In this document: positions 24,252 through 32,638 of the stretch, piece by piece
Numbering within the stretch: position 1 is the stretch's first letter
How the letters are laid out: every line of letters begins with the position of its first letter
Assembly: GCA_003278125.1 (NCBI GenBank)
Contig: QCGX01000002.1
Coordinates: 1 to 64,000, forward strand
From: Pelagibacteraceae bacterium AG-390-C22
Lineage (GTDB): Bacteria > Pseudomonadota > Alphaproteobacteria > Pelagibacterales > Pelagibacteraceae
Length of the DNA stretch: 64,000 bases
Direction: 5' to 3'
The notes under the pieces: model-generated
Told to the model about the DNA's origin: nothing
Seen by the model: the letters and a program-made list of their open reading frames with translations, nothing else
Databases searched by the model: none
Program-made: the position numbers and the translations under genes

Positions 24252-24884
24252 TTATTTTGCTATATATCTCAAATATCTATTTTGATAGCTAAGATCTTCT
24301 TTGAAGGTCCCAAGATAATAATTTGTTACAGTAGTAGCTCTTTCTTTCTTAATACCTCTCATAGTCATACACTGATGGGCGGCATCAATAGTTACTGCAA
24401 CTCCTTTTGCTTCAAGCGAACTCATTAAAGTTTTAGCTATCTGCATAGTAAGTCTCTCTTGTGTTTGTAGTCTTTTAGAAAAAACTTCTACAGTCCTTGC
24501 AAGTTTACTTAGACCTACTACTTTTTTATTTGGAATATAGGCAATATGAACAACGCCAATAATAGGAGCCATATGATGTTCGCAATGACTTTCTAATGTT
24601 ATATTTTTTTCTACCACCATATCGTCGTAACCTTCAACGTCTCCAAAAGTTTTTGATAATTCTGCGCTTGCATCTTGATGGTATCCTTTGAAGTATTCTT
24701 TGAATGCCTTAACGACTCTTTTTGGAGTTTCTAACAGACCTTCTCTATTAGGATTTTCTCCAATCCAGCTCAGTATAGTCTTAAAAGCCTCTTCGGCCTG
24801 TTTGTCTGAAACTTCAGGTTTTTTTGAGCTTGTTTTATCAATGTCTTTTACTAATTTCATATAGCGCTCATTTTTATAGGACAT
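24252..24884 (-). CDS. folE: GTP cyclohydrolase I
   Basis: First enzyme of folate/tetrahydrobiopterin synthesis: GTP to dihydroneopterin triphosphate. 210 residues. Zinc site in VEKNITLESHCEHHMAPIIG (Cys, His) and CMTMRGIKKE (Cys) near residue 177; SKLARTVEVFSKRLQTQERLT is a strong family marker. The N-terminal tail (residues 1-25) is variable, as in other FolE proteins. Only one base before the AcuI gene. Confidence 0.95.
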   Translation of the reverse strand: MSYKNERYMKLVKDIDKTSSKKPEVSDKQAEEAFKTILSWIGENPNREGLLETPKRVVKAFKEYFKGYHQDASAELSKTFGDVEGYDDMVVEKNITLESHCEHHMAPIIGVVHIAYIPNKKVVGLSKLARTVEVFSKRLQTQERLTMQIAKTLMSSLEAKGVAVTIDAAHQCMTMRGIKKERATTVTNYYLGTFKEDLSYQNRYLRYIAK

Positions 24885-24935
24885 ATTTCATTAATGCAAA
24901 TTGCTATTTTGTCTTTTTTTCATTATTTTACGGCA

Positions 24936-25403
24936 ATGTTTAAAAAAAGAGATAGCGTATTTGAGGTAGAAGAAGGGAAATTCTTGTCTCCTAAGTTTGA
25001 TGAGAAAGGACTTATTCCTGTAACTACAACTGACTTTAAAACGGGAGAAGTTTTAATGCATGGATATATGAATGAAGAGGCTTTAAAACTTACTATAGAA
25101 AAAAAGGAAGCTTGTTACTGGAGCAGATCTAAAAAAGCTTTATGGCATAAAGGAAAAACAAGTGGTTTTGTTCAAAAAGTTATAGATATAAGAATTGATG
25201 ATGATCAAGATGCTTTATGGATGACTGTAGATATCGGTAATGGAGCAAGTTGCCATGTTGGTTATAAATCATGTTTTTATAGATCTATTCCATTGGGTAA
25301 AATAAATAATTCAGAGGAAGTAAAGCTAGAATTTAGAGAAAAAGAAAAAAAGTTTGACCCTGAAAAAGTGTATAAAGGACAGCCAAACCCAACTAAATTA
25401 TAA
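24936..25403 (+). CDS. hisI: Phosphoribosyl-AMP cyclohydrolase
   Basis: Third step of histidine synthesis, opening the adenine ring of phosphoribosyl-AMP. From ATG at 24936 (MFKKRDSVFEVEEGKF) about 155 residues; an ATG at 24894 adds 14 hydrophobic residues that are unlike the family. Motifs: YMNEEALKLTIEKKEACYWSRSKKALWHKGKTSGFVQ and the metal site in DDQDALWMTVDIGNGASCHVGYKSCFYR. A HisE domain is not attached. Its partner his genes are not in the window. Confidence 0.93.
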   Translation: MFKKRDSVFEVEEGKFLSPKFDEKGLIPVTTTDFKTGEVLMHGYMNEEALKLTIEKKEACYWSRSKKALWHKGKTSGFVQKVIDIRIDDDQDALWMTVDIGNGASCHVGYKSCFYRSIPLGKINNSEEVKLEFREKEKKFDPEKVYKGQPNPTKL

Positions 25404-25418
25404 GATAATTCTAAATAA

Positions 25419-25796
25419 ATGAGTAAAGAAAAACAGAAAAATGTTTTTGGAGAAACTTTAGAACCTTGCTCTAATGAACCTTTAACTGGTTGGTTAAGAG
25501 ATGGTTGTTGTAACACCGATAAAAATGATCGAGGTGTTCATACAGTTTGTGCAAAAGTTACTAATGATTTCCTCGAATGGTCAAAAAAAGTTGGAAATGA
25601 TTTAATAACACCTCATCCAGAGTTTGGATTTCCAGGATTAAAAGAAGGTGACAGTTGGTGTTTGTGTGCTACTTGGTATGCCAGAGCTTTAGAGGAAAAT
25701 GTAGCATGTTCTATTTACTTAAAAAAAACGAATATAAAAACTTTAGAATTAATCCCTATTGAGAAACTTAAAAAATTTGCTTTGGATCTTTCTTAA
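25419..25796 (+). CDS. DUF2237 family protein
   Basis: 125-residue soluble protein with the family pattern: NVFGETLEPCSNEPLTGWLRDGCCNT, GVHTVCAKVTNDFLEW, NDLITPHPEFGFPGLKEGDSWCLCATWYARAL. Several conserved Cys and His could bind metal. Function is unknown. It follows hisI by 16 bases on the same strand and overlaps the end of the convergent TPR gene by 4 bases. Confidence 0.85.
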   Translation: MSKEKQKNVFGETLEPCSNEPLTGWLRDGCCNTDKNDRGVHTVCAKVTNDFLEWSKKVGNDLITPHPEFGFPGLKEGDSWCLCATWYARALEENVACSIYLKKTNIKTLELIPIEKLKKFALDLS

Positions 25797-26275
25797 TATA
25801 CCTTAGATCCCCGAGTCTTAATAATTAGTTCTAGCTCTTTATATTCTTCACAGTTACAATTTTTTAAAACATCCAATCTTTCCTTGGCTTTATCTAATCG
25901 ATTTGTTTGAACATACAGCTCACCAAGATATTCATTAATACCATTATGATCGGGCATTATGCTAAGCCCTGTAAGGTAAAATTTTTCAGCTTGTTCAAAG
26001 TTGCCAATTTTTCTAGATGTATAACCCATATAATTTAAAATATCTGGATTCTTTTTCTCTGAAGAATGTGCTTTTTCCAATTTTTGAAAAGCTTGAGAAT
26101 AAAGTTTTTTAGCTTTATCAATTTTTTCTTTTTTTTCTAATTTGCCTGCTCTTTTTACTAATTTTTTTGCATCATCATAATAGTTTGATTTACTTTCGTC
26201 TGAGCTATCGCTGCCCGCAGAGTATGCGTATTGAGTCATTAAACTTATTAAAATTATATAAACTATTTTTTTCAT
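25793..26275 (-). CDS. Exported tetratricopeptide-repeat protein
   Basis: 160 residues from ATG at 26275 (MKKIVYIILISLMTQYAYSA), which gives a clean signal peptide; the longer frame up to 26332 would overlap the SDR gene. After an acidic/lysine-rich linker there are about three TPR-like helical pairs (residues 60-150), e.g. DILNYMGYTSRKIGNFEQAEKF and INEYLGELYVQTNRLDKAKERL. Probably a periplasmic scaffold. Immediate 2-base spacing after the SDR gene. Confidence 0.8.
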   Translation of the reverse strand: MKKIVYIILISLMTQYAYSAGSDSSDESKSNYYDDAKKLVKRAGKLEKKEKIDKAKKLYSQAFQKLEKAHSSEKKNPDILNYMGYTSRKIGNFEQAEKFYLTGLSIMPDHNGINEYLGELYVQTNRLDKAKERLDVLKNCNCEEYKELELIIKTRGSKVY

Positions 26276-26277
26276 AA

Positions 26278-26988
26278 CTATGTTAAAGATGATCTTCCGC
26301 CATCTACACCTAAAATTTGTCCAGTAATCCATGAACTATTATCGCTTAATAAAAAATTTGCAACTGACGCTGAGTCGCGTCCCTCTCCTACTCTTTTTAA
26401 AGGGTGCATTTTAGCAATGCTATCTGCCATTTTTTCATTTTTTAAAATAAAATTTGCTATTTTAGATTTTGATATACTTGGAGCTATACAATTCACCCTT
26501 ATGTTTGGAGCAAACTCTGCAGCTAAAGATACAGTTAATCCCTCAATTGCTCCTTTAGCAGATGAAACGATACTGTGATTAGTAAAACCTCTTCTAACTG
26601 CTACTGTAGAAAATAAAACTATTGAACCTTTGTTTTGTTTTAAGCTTTCAGAAGCTCTTCTTATAATTTCAATTGCTGAAATCAAATTTAAATTAAATGA
26701 CTGCATATAATCACTTTTTTTTGTCAATTTTATAGGCTTTAAATCTATTGACCCAACACAATATGCTAAACCATTTATTGGGGTATCTCCTAAATCGCTA
26801 AAAATTTTTTCAGAAAAATTTTCTTCTAGTACATCGCAAGATGTAAAAGTTGAGTTTAATTCGGAAGCAATTTTAGATAAAGTTGCTTTGTCTCTACCAA
26901 CTAAATGGACTTCTCCTCCATCTGACACTACTTTTTTAGCCAAAGAAGATCCTATTGATCCCGTTGCTCCTAAAATTAATTTTTTCAT
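26278..26988 (-). CDS. SDR-family protein lacking the catalytic tyrosine
   Basis: 236-residue short-chain dehydrogenase/reductase fold. Cofactor motif LGATGSIGSSLAKKV near residue 7 (GxxGxxG), AYCVGSIDL (NNAG position), IVLFSTVAVR, and a C-terminal GQILGVDGGRSSL. At the active site the usual YxxxK is VSSAK: residue 141 is Val where Tyr is expected, while Lys145 is kept. It is therefore likely a non-standard or non-catalytic SDR. Neighbour of the TPR gene; the next gene is divergent (photolyase). Confidence 0.85.
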   Translation of the reverse strand: MKKLILGATGSIGSSLAKKVVSDGGEVHLVGRDKATLSKIASELNSTFTSCDVLEENFSEKIFSDLGDTPINGLAYCVGSIDLKPIKLTKKSDYMQSFNLNLISAIEIIRRASESLKQNKGSIVLFSTVAVRRGFTNHSIVSSAKGAIEGLTVSLAAEFAPNIRVNCIAPSISKSKIANFILKNEKMADSIAKMHPLKRVGEGRDSASVANFLLSDNSSWITGQILGVDGGRSSLT

Positions 26989-27073
26989 AACGGCTTTTTA
27001 TCACTATTATTTTAAATAAATAGGCAAATAATGACGCGTTTATTTCTATTTAAAATTCTATAATTTGGCTTAG

Positions 27074-28555
27074 ATGAAGCTATTTATAATACTTGGAAAT
27101 CAATTATTTAGTCCACAATATTTAAAAAAGTATAAGGATCACACTTTTTTTATGGCTGAAGATTATGATTTATGTACCTATGAAAAACATCATAAATTAA
27201 AAATTCTTCTCTTTTTATCATCAATGAGGTCTTTTAGAGATGAGCTTAAATCAAACAATTTCAAGGTACATTATGAAGATGTTAATTCCAAATTTAAAAC
27301 ATCTTACGAAAAAAAAATTGAAAAAATAATTAAAGATAAAAAAATTAAAGAAGTAAGTTTTTTTGAAATAGAAGATAGGCCTTTTGAAAAAAAAATACTG
27401 AAATTACTAAAAAATACAGGTGTAGTTGTTAATCAATTAAATTCACCTATGTTTTTAACAACTAGAAATGAATTTAAAGAATATCTTTCAAAATATAAGA
27501 AACCTTTTATGGCTAATTTTTATAAAATTATTAGAACAAAATTGAACATTCTAATGGATAAAAATGGAAAACCAAAAGGAGATAGGTGGAGCTTCGACGA
27601 GGATAATCGAAAAAAATTACCAAAAAATATTAAAATTCCAAGTGTTTCCAAAATAAATCACTCTAAACATACTAATGACTTAAAAAAATTTATTAATTTA
27701 AATTTTAATGATCATCCTGGAAATACTGAAAATTTTTGGTTTCCTACTACTAGAAAAGATGCGCATAAAAAACTTGATGAATTTCTTAAAGAAAGAATAA
27801 AATTATTTGGCGACTATGAAGATGCTGTAAGTGAAAGATCTAACATTATGTTTCACAGCGCTTTAAGTCCAATAATCAATATTGGACTCATAACACCTGA
27901 TGAACTTATCTTTAAATTAAAGAGGATAGAAAATAGAGTTCCTGTTAATTCCTATGAGGGATACATCAGACAAATTATTGGATGGAGAGAGTTTATGAGA
28001 GGTATTTATCAAAATTTTGAAAATAAATTAGAAAAATCAAATTTTTTTAATCATAAAAGAAAAATGAAAAAATCTTGGTATGATGGAACTACTGGTTTAG
28101 TTCCACTTGATTTCTCAATTCAAAATGCAGAACGTTTCGGATGGTCCCACCACATTGAGAGATTAATGATACTATCCAATATTATGAATCTTTGTGAGAT
28201 ACATCCTAAACAAGTTTACAAATGGTTTATGGAAATGTTTGTTGACTCTTCAGACTGGGTAATGTCTCCAAATGTTTATGGTATGGGTTTGTTTAGTGAT
28301 GGTGGAATTTTTGCAACCAAACCTTATATTTGTGGTTCAAGTTACTTTCTCAAAATGATGCACTTTAAGAAAGGGCCTTGGTGTGATGTTATGGATGGAT
28401 TGTACTGGAAATTTATTGATAAAAATAAAAAATTCTTTTTAAAAAATCCTAGATTAGCGATGATGGTTAGAGTGTCAGAAAAAATGAACAAAGAAAGAAA
28501 AACTCGAATTTTTAAAGCCGCAAATAATTTTATAAAAGAAAATACTAATGGTTAA
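27074..28555 (+). CDS. FeS-BCP/PhrB-type photolyase-cryptochrome family protein
   Basis: 493 residues. N-terminal alpha/beta domain MKLFIILGNQLFSPQYLKKY with HKLKILLFLSSMRSFRDELK; the C-terminal helical FAD domain includes YEGYIRQIIGWREFMRGIY and FGWSHHIERLMILSNIMNLC. This is the class of prokaryotic (6-4)-photolyases and cryptochromes (PhrB/CryB), which normally hold a [4Fe-4S] cluster. Here Cys374, Cys420 and Cys437 are present, but the region that normally carries a C-x2-C pair reads HFKKGPWCDVMDGLYW, so at least part of the cluster ligand set is missing. The role is light-driven DNA repair or light sensing, FAD bound. Co-transcribed with the DCC and DUF2256 genes. Confidence 0.85.
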   Translation: MKLFIILGNQLFSPQYLKKYKDHTFFMAEDYDLCTYEKHHKLKILLFLSSMRSFRDELKSNNFKVHYEDVNSKFKTSYEKKIEKIIKDKKIKEVSFFEIEDRPFEKKILKLLKNTGVVVNQLNSPMFLTTRNEFKEYLSKYKKPFMANFYKIIRTKLNILMDKNGKPKGDRWSFDEDNRKKLPKNIKIPSVSKINHSKHTNDLKKFINLNFNDHPGNTENFWFPTTRKDAHKKLDEFLKERIKLFGDYEDAVSERSNIMFHSALSPIINIGLITPDELIFKLKRIENRVPVNSYEGYIRQIIGWREFMRGIYQNFENKLEKSNFFNHKRKMKKSWYDGTTGLVPLDFSIQNAERFGWSHHIERLMILSNIMNLCEIHPKQVYKWFMEMFVDSSDWVMSPNVYGMGLFSDGGIFATKPYICGSSYFLKMMHFKKGPWCDVMDGLYWKFIDKNKKFFLKNPRLAMMVRVSEKMNKERKTRIFKAANNFIKENTNG

Positions 28556-28907
28556 AGTTTTTTTTAACAATTCATGTAATATTTGTAAGGCTGAAATTAG
28601 CCATTACAAAAAACACAGTAATGATAAAATTGAATGGATAGATGTTACTAATAATAAAGAGGCTCAAAAAATTACATCAAAATCATATAAAGAACTTTTA
28701 AGAAGAATGCATATCATAGAAGACGGTAAAATAATTGATGGAGCAGAGTCTTTTTTGATTATTTGGAAAAACGTGCCTAAATACAACTTTCTGTATAAAA
28801 TATTTAAGATCAAGCCTTTATTTTTTTTATTGAATATTTTTTACGAAATTGCAGCTTATTTTCTTTTTATCAAAAATAAACATTTACTAAGTGATGAAAA
28901 AAAATAA
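28548..28907 (+). CDS. DCC-family (DUF393) thiol-disulfide protein
   Basis: 119-residue thioredoxin-like protein of the DUF393/DCC family: [20 protein letters not shown] with redox CxxC at residues 10-13, an [28 protein letters not shown] segment typical of the family, and a hydrophobic C-terminal half. Overlaps the end of the photolyase gene by 8 bases. DCC genes often lie beside photolyase and cryptochrome genes; a redox or assembly role is inferred. Confidence 0.85.
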   Translation: MVKVFFNNSCNICKAEISHYKKHSNDKIEWIDVTNNKEAQKITSKSYKELLRRMHIIEDGKIIDGAESFLIIWKNVPKYNFLYKIFKIKPLFFLLNIFYEIAAYFLFIKNKHLLSDEKK

Positions 28908-29028
28908 TTTACCTAAAAAAAATTGTTTAGTTTGTAGTAAGCCTTTCACTTGGAGAAAAAAATGGAAATTAAATTGGGAAAGAGTAAAATATTGTTCTAA
29001 AAAATGCTCTAGATCTAATTCAATTTAA
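28894..29028 (+). CDS. DUF2256 zinc-ribbon-like peptide (44 residues)
   Basis: ATG at 28894, TAA at 29026-29028; begins inside the end of the DCC gene. [20 protein letters not shown] then [18 protein letters not shown], with two CxxC-type pairs (C11-x2-C14 and C34-x3-C38). This pattern is the DUF2256 family, which is commonly linked to photolyase/DCC genes. Probably a metal-binding, possibly nucleic-acid-binding peptide. Its end overlaps the end of the convergent photolyase-like gene by 14 bases. Confidence 0.8.
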   Translation: MKKNNLPKKNCLVCSKPFTWRKKWKLNWERVKYCSKKCSRSNSI

Positions 29029-30154
29029 AAGTTGATAATATTTTTGGTATATTCGACTTAAAATTAAAATACCCTTTATTTGAAAATTTCCAGCAAAATT
29101 CATCCTCTTCTCGCGTAATAAAATTAATATCTAGATTATTTTTTTTAACAAGCATTTTAAAAAATGAAAAATTTTCACCAATAGAAGGATATATGACATC
29201 AAATGATTTAGAGGTTTTAGCAAGGTTTGTTAAACTTTTTCCGTCAAGTAATTCTGATTCGTATTTAATTTCATTTAAGCGTGATTTCATAACATCTTTC
29301 TTATAATCCAATACTTTTGTAGATAATTTTACTGATCTATTTTCATTTCCCAACAAAACAAAATAGATTTTTTTATATCTTTTTTTTTCGAGAAAATTCT
29401 CGTGCATTTCATTTTCAAAAATAATTAGATTATCATTTACATCTTCATTTTTGCTAATTTGAAAAGGAGAAATTTTATATTCTCTTTTGTCTATAATTGG
29501 TAACGCAGTCTCATTTAACTTAACATTCTTGTATTTGTTGTTTGTAAATTTACTTATATTCCAAGACTGAGCTAAGTAATTTTTACCTTTTGTTTGTATT
29601 CCCGCAACCCAACGCCAACTTAAAGTATTAGAGGCTGCGTCTCCATCATATAAATGTTTCATAAAAAATTCTGCTCCTTTTTGCCAAGGTAATCTTAAAG
29701 TAAATATCCAAATACTTGCGAATAACATTCTGGTATGATTATGAAGATAATTAAAATTTTTTAGTTCGTTTACCCAATCATTAAAGCATTCGATATCTGT
29801 TTCACCATTTTCTGCTTTCAAATAATCTTTATCTTCTTTGATTGTCTTCAGATCTTCTATAAAATCGGTCCAAACTTTTGGTCTTAGTTCTAGCCAACCT
29901 TTCCAATAGATCCTCCAAAATATTTCTTGGATAAACTTATCTACCTTTTGATAAGGGTGTTTTTTTAAAACAATTTTTGCAGTTTCATACTCCGTAATTA
30001 ATCTATGAGTTATATAAGGTGACAAGCAAGAAACATTACTTCTATTAGTAACACCAAAGTCAAAATTTCTTTTAGCATTATAATTTGAAATATCACTTTC
30101 TATATATTTTCTAAGTTTGTCTAAAGCTTCTGATCTAGAGGTAATAAACTTCAT
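29015..30154 (-). CDS. Photolyase-like protein with N-terminal FAD domain
   Basis: 379 residues. It opens directly in the FAD-binding helical domain, without the usual N-terminal alpha/beta domain: [18 protein letters not shown] (residues 39-56), [44 protein letters not shown], and [27 protein letters not shown] (FAD contacts, DxDxASNxxxWQW-type). After residue 245 come strands and helices ([33 protein letters not shown]) that could be an alpha/beta domain moved to the C terminus. Function likely light-dependent repair or sensing. Translationally coupled to the next gene upstream by base 30154. Confidence 0.8.
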   Translation of the reverse strand: MKFITSRSEALDKLRKYIESDISNYNAKRNFDFGVTNRSNVSCLSPYITHRLITEYETAKIVLKKHPYQKVDKFIQEIFWRIYWKGWLELRPKVWTDFIEDLKTIKEDKDYLKAENGETDIECFNDWVNELKNFNYLHNHTRMLFASIWIFTLRLPWQKGAEFFMKHLYDGDAASNTLSWRWVAGIQTKGKNYLAQSWNISKFTNNKYKNVKLNETALPIIDKREYKISPFQISKNEDVNDNLIIFENEMHENFLEKKRYKKIYFVLLGNENRSVKLSTKVLDYKKDVMKSRLNEIKYESELLDGKSLTNLAKTSKSFDVIYPSIGENFSFFKMLVKKNNLDINFITREEDEFCWKFSNKGYFNFKSNIPKILSTFKLN

Positions 30155-30354
30155 TAATCTTCGTCATCCCTCCAATCATCGATATACAACTTCCAACATG
30201 CAAAAGTTACACAAATTATTCCAACAGAAAAACCTAGAAGAACTCCATTTTCTCTGCCTAAATAAATTGATCCGTAATGAGCGCTTAGAATTGGTGGAAA
30301 AACCAGAATGCATCCTACAATTATATAACGATATATAAAGGGAGGTCGTTTCAA
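30154..30354 (-). CDS. Small two-span membrane protein, TTG start
   Basis: The frame has no ATG downstream of the end of the DUF4864 gene; the first in-frame ATG (30414) would overlap that gene by 64 bases. A TTG at 30354-30352 overlaps the DUF4864 stop as TTGA, with AGGA 8 bases upstream. It gives 66 residues with two hydrophobic helices (YIIVGCILVFPPILSAHYG and GVLLGFSVGIICVTFACWKL) and an acidic C terminus. Stop at 30154 shares a base with the photolyase-like start. Function unknown; start choice is an inference. Confidence 0.55.
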   Translation of the reverse strand: MKRPPFIYRYIIVGCILVFPPILSAHYGSIYLGRENGVLLGFSVGIICVTFACWKLYIDDWRDDED

Positions 30355-30806
30355 ATTGTGTTTCCTTGATCTACTGGTTGAGATACCGCCGATGTAAACC
30401 AACAGTTTTGGCAATTGTTATCACTGCCTTTTTGAACATGCCATTCATAGAAAAATAATTTCTTATCATTTGTTAAGATTTCAATTCTATAAACATAAGT
30501 GTTAGGACTATTTGTTATCAATTTTATCTTATGTGATGAATGATTCATAAGATATTTATATTGCTGACCATAAATCATAATTCTAAATCTCTCATAAGGT
30601 CCTGTAATTTTTTTATTATCAGGATGAGCAAAAAGCCATGTTTGTTTGATTCCCTGATCTTTTTCATCATTATTTTTAAGTGCAACAAGTTGAATTTTAA
30701 CTACATCGTATGGGTCAAATTTTTTATTTGGTTTTATTAATTCAGCATTAACATGGCCAAAATAAAATATAAATATAGAAGATAGTATAATTTGTTTTAA
30801 TTCCAT
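30351..30806 (-). CDS. DUF4864 domain exported protein
   Basis: 151 residues with an N-terminal signal peptide (IILSSIFIFYFGHVNA). The mature part fits DUF4864: DPYDVVKIQLVALKNNDEKDQGIKQTWLFAHPDNKKITGPYERF, then a lipocalin/NTF2-like beta region, NTYVYRIEILTNDKKLFFYEWHV, and a Cys pair (DNNCQNCW). Function unknown. Overlaps msrA by 10 bases and the membrane gene by 4 bases. Confidence 0.8.
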   Translation of the reverse strand: MELKQIILSSIFIFYFGHVNAELIKPNKKFDPYDVVKIQLVALKNNDEKDQGIKQTWLFAHPDNKKITGPYERFRIMIYGQQYKYLMNHSSHKIKLITNSPNTYVYRIEILTNDKKLFFYEWHVQKGSDNNCQNCWFTSAVSQPVDQGNTI

Positions 30807-31420
30807 ATTTTATCTAATACCTCTTCTCTCTGACAAGCTTTTTTATAAGCAAGATATCGTAAAAAATTTTTTTGATAATAGTCTTGATGATAATCTTCAG
30901 CTTGATAAAATTTATCAAATTTCCACACCATTGTGACAACTTTAGAATTAAATCTTTTTTCTACTTCAGCAACTGAGTTTTGAATAATACTCTTTTGTTT
31001 ATCACTCTTAAAAAAAATAACTGATCTATAACTTTTGCCCTTATCACAAAATTGACCATATTTATCAAATGGATCAATATTTTTCCAAAAAATAGCTAAA
31101 AGTTTTTCATAAGATATTTTTTTTGGATCATATGTGATTTCAATAGCCTCCACATGACCTGTGTCCTTATAAATTACATCTTGGTAAGTGGGGTTTTTCA
31201 TCTTTCCACCAGAATATCCTGAAATTGATTTAATAACTCCATCAACTTTATCGAAAGACTCCTCCATACACCAAAAACAGCCTCCAGCAAAATAGGCTTT
31301 TTTAAAACTTAAATTCTCATTTGCTTTTCCAGTGGATACCTTTAATTTTCCTGCCATTGTTTCACCGTAATAGAAAAATGGAATTTGCCAAATTAATATA
31401 AGGAAAATAATTTTTTTCAT
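30797..31420 (-). CDS. msrA: Peptide methionine sulfoxide reductase MsrA, exported
   Basis: 207 residues. An N-terminal hydrophobic segment (IIFLILIWQIPFFYYG) suggests periplasmic export, unusual for the common cytosolic MsrA. The catalytic AYFAGGCFWCMEESFD holds the nucleophilic Cys; YSGGKMKNPTYQDVIYKDTGHVEAIEI and AEDYHQDYYQKN complete the fold. Reduces methionine-S-sulfoxide, protecting exported proteins from light-made oxidants. MsrB is not in the window. Confidence 0.93.
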   Translation of the reverse strand: MKKIIFLILIWQIPFFYYGETMAGKLKVSTGKANENLSFKKAYFAGGCFWCMEESFDKVDGVIKSISGYSGGKMKNPTYQDVIYKDTGHVEAIEITYDPKKISYEKLLAIFWKNIDPFDKYGQFCDKGKSYRSVIFFKSDKQKSIIQNSVAEVEKRFNSKVVTMVWKFDKFYQAEDYHQDYYQKNFLRYLAYKKACQREEVLDKIWN

Positions 31421-31471
31421 TTTTAGATTCTAGGATAGATTCAAGATATTAAAAGGTGTATCTTGTCCTAT

Positions 31472-31603
31472 ATGGAAGAATTACCAGACAATACTTGTGA
31501 AGAGTGTAAAAAAGAGGATGAAAGTGTAAATCCAAATTTTATTATAAGTGGCTATAAGATTTGTGATAGTTGTAAATTATCTAAAACGATTTTTCCTGTT
31601 TAA
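31472..31603 (+). CDS. 43-residue double-CxxC peptide
   Basis: ATG at 31472, TAA at 31601-31603. MEELPDNTCEECKKEDESVN then PNFIISGYKICDSCKLSKTI: CxxC at residues 9-12 and again at 31-34, spaced like a zinc ribbon. Divergent from msrA, with a promoter gap of 51 bases, and convergent with the Yip1-family gene, overlapping it by 4 bases. The paired CxxC in a frame with normal codon use makes it credible; no family recognised. Confidence 0.5.
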   Translation: MEELPDNTCEECKKEDESVNPNFIISGYKICDSCKLSKTIFPV

Positions 31604-32121
31604 ATTCCTTTAAAAAGAACAATAACTAAAAATAGAAAAAATGCTTGGAACAACCAAGCAACAATTACAACTCCTAAAGCTTTCCACATGCTCTCATAGT
31701 CTAATGCTGATTTAACAGCTACAACCATGCAGGCTAACATCCAAAATGCTGAGCCAATAAAAGTTACGGTCATTAAATCTGGGGTGACACCAAATACTCT
31801 GATTAAACCTGGAGCGCTAGAAAAACCTATTGTTCTCAATAGCTCGCCGTGATTGCTTTTTGTTTTTGGTCCTCCAAATAGTTTTACGCCAACAAAATAA
31901 ATTACGTAAGCCCAAACATACCAACTTAATAAAGATAAAGCCGGTGCTAATAAAAAATTAGACACACCCATCTGTAAAGCTCCTACTCCTGCGGCTAAAC
32001 TAGAGAGAACTACAACTGTTCCAGCTTGAAGAGTAGCTGATTTATCTTTTTCAACCTCTTCATAAAGATCAATATCAATCTTTATTGCTCTAAATACTCT
32101 ATTAAAAAAAATAGAAATCAT
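31600..32121 (-). CDS. Yip1-family membrane protein
   Basis: 173 residues, five hydrophobic segments, beginning with a charged cytosolic N terminus (FNRVFRAIKIDIDLYEEVEKD) and a TLQAGTVVVLSSLAAGVGAL helix. The GGPKTKSNHGELLRTIGFSSAPGLIRV loop is the Yip1 signature. Function in bacteria unknown. Codon use like its neighbours. Confidence 0.8.
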   Translation of the reverse strand: MISIFFNRVFRAIKIDIDLYEEVEKDKSATLQAGTVVVLSSLAAGVGALQMGVSNFLLAPALSLLSWYVWAYVIYFVGVKLFGGPKTKSNHGELLRTIGFSSAPGLIRVFGVTPDLMTVTFIGSAFWMLACMVVAVKSALDYESMWKALGVVIVAWLFQAFFLFLVIVLFKGI

Positions 32122-32167
32122 TTTTTTATCTTTCAGAATGTATATAACTTAATTGTAGAAAAAATAT

Positions 32168-32638
32168 ATGAAAATAAAAAAAAATTTAGAACCAATTGTA
32201 TCAGGTATATCAGCGGCTATGGTTATAGGCATTCTTGCCTTTTTAACACTAGAGACTTCTGCAGGGGTTTGGCTAATGTTTTCTTTTGGGGCTACAGTTT
32301 TTATAGTATTTGTACTTTATGAGCTAGAAACTGCTCAGCCTAAAAATATTTTTTTTGGACATTTAATTTCTATTCTTATAGGAATTATTTTTAATGAAAC
32401 AATAGGATTATCATTTTACTCCTTAGGTTTATCTGTTGGAATTGCAGTCATGTTGATGGTCTATTTTAAAGTAATGCATCCCCCAGCTGCTTCAAACCCT
32501 CTGGTTGCTTTATTTATGGATTTATCTTTTGATTTCGTTTTATTTCCAGTAGTAACAGGAACGATATTAATAATTTTGTTATCTATTTTTATTAATAAAA
32601 TTATTTTAAAAAGAAATTATCCTAAAAAGTGGTTTTAG
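32168..32638 (+). CDS. HPP-family membrane protein
   Basis: 156 residues with four to five hydrophobic segments and the name-giving MHPPAASNPLVALFMD motif near residue 102. HPP proteins are linked to nitrite or other small-anion transport in plastids and cyanobacteria; the bacterial role is not fixed. N-terminal ISAAMVIGILAFL helix. Its stop overlaps that of convergent tspO by 4 bases. Confidence 0.85.
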   Translation: MKIKKNLEPIVSGISAAMVIGILAFLTLETSAGVWLMFSFGATVFIVFVLYELETAQPKNIFFGHLISILIGIIFNETIGLSFYSLGLSVGIAVMLMVYFKVMHPPAASNPLVALFMDLSFDFVLFPVVTGTILIILLSIFINKIILKRNYPKKWF

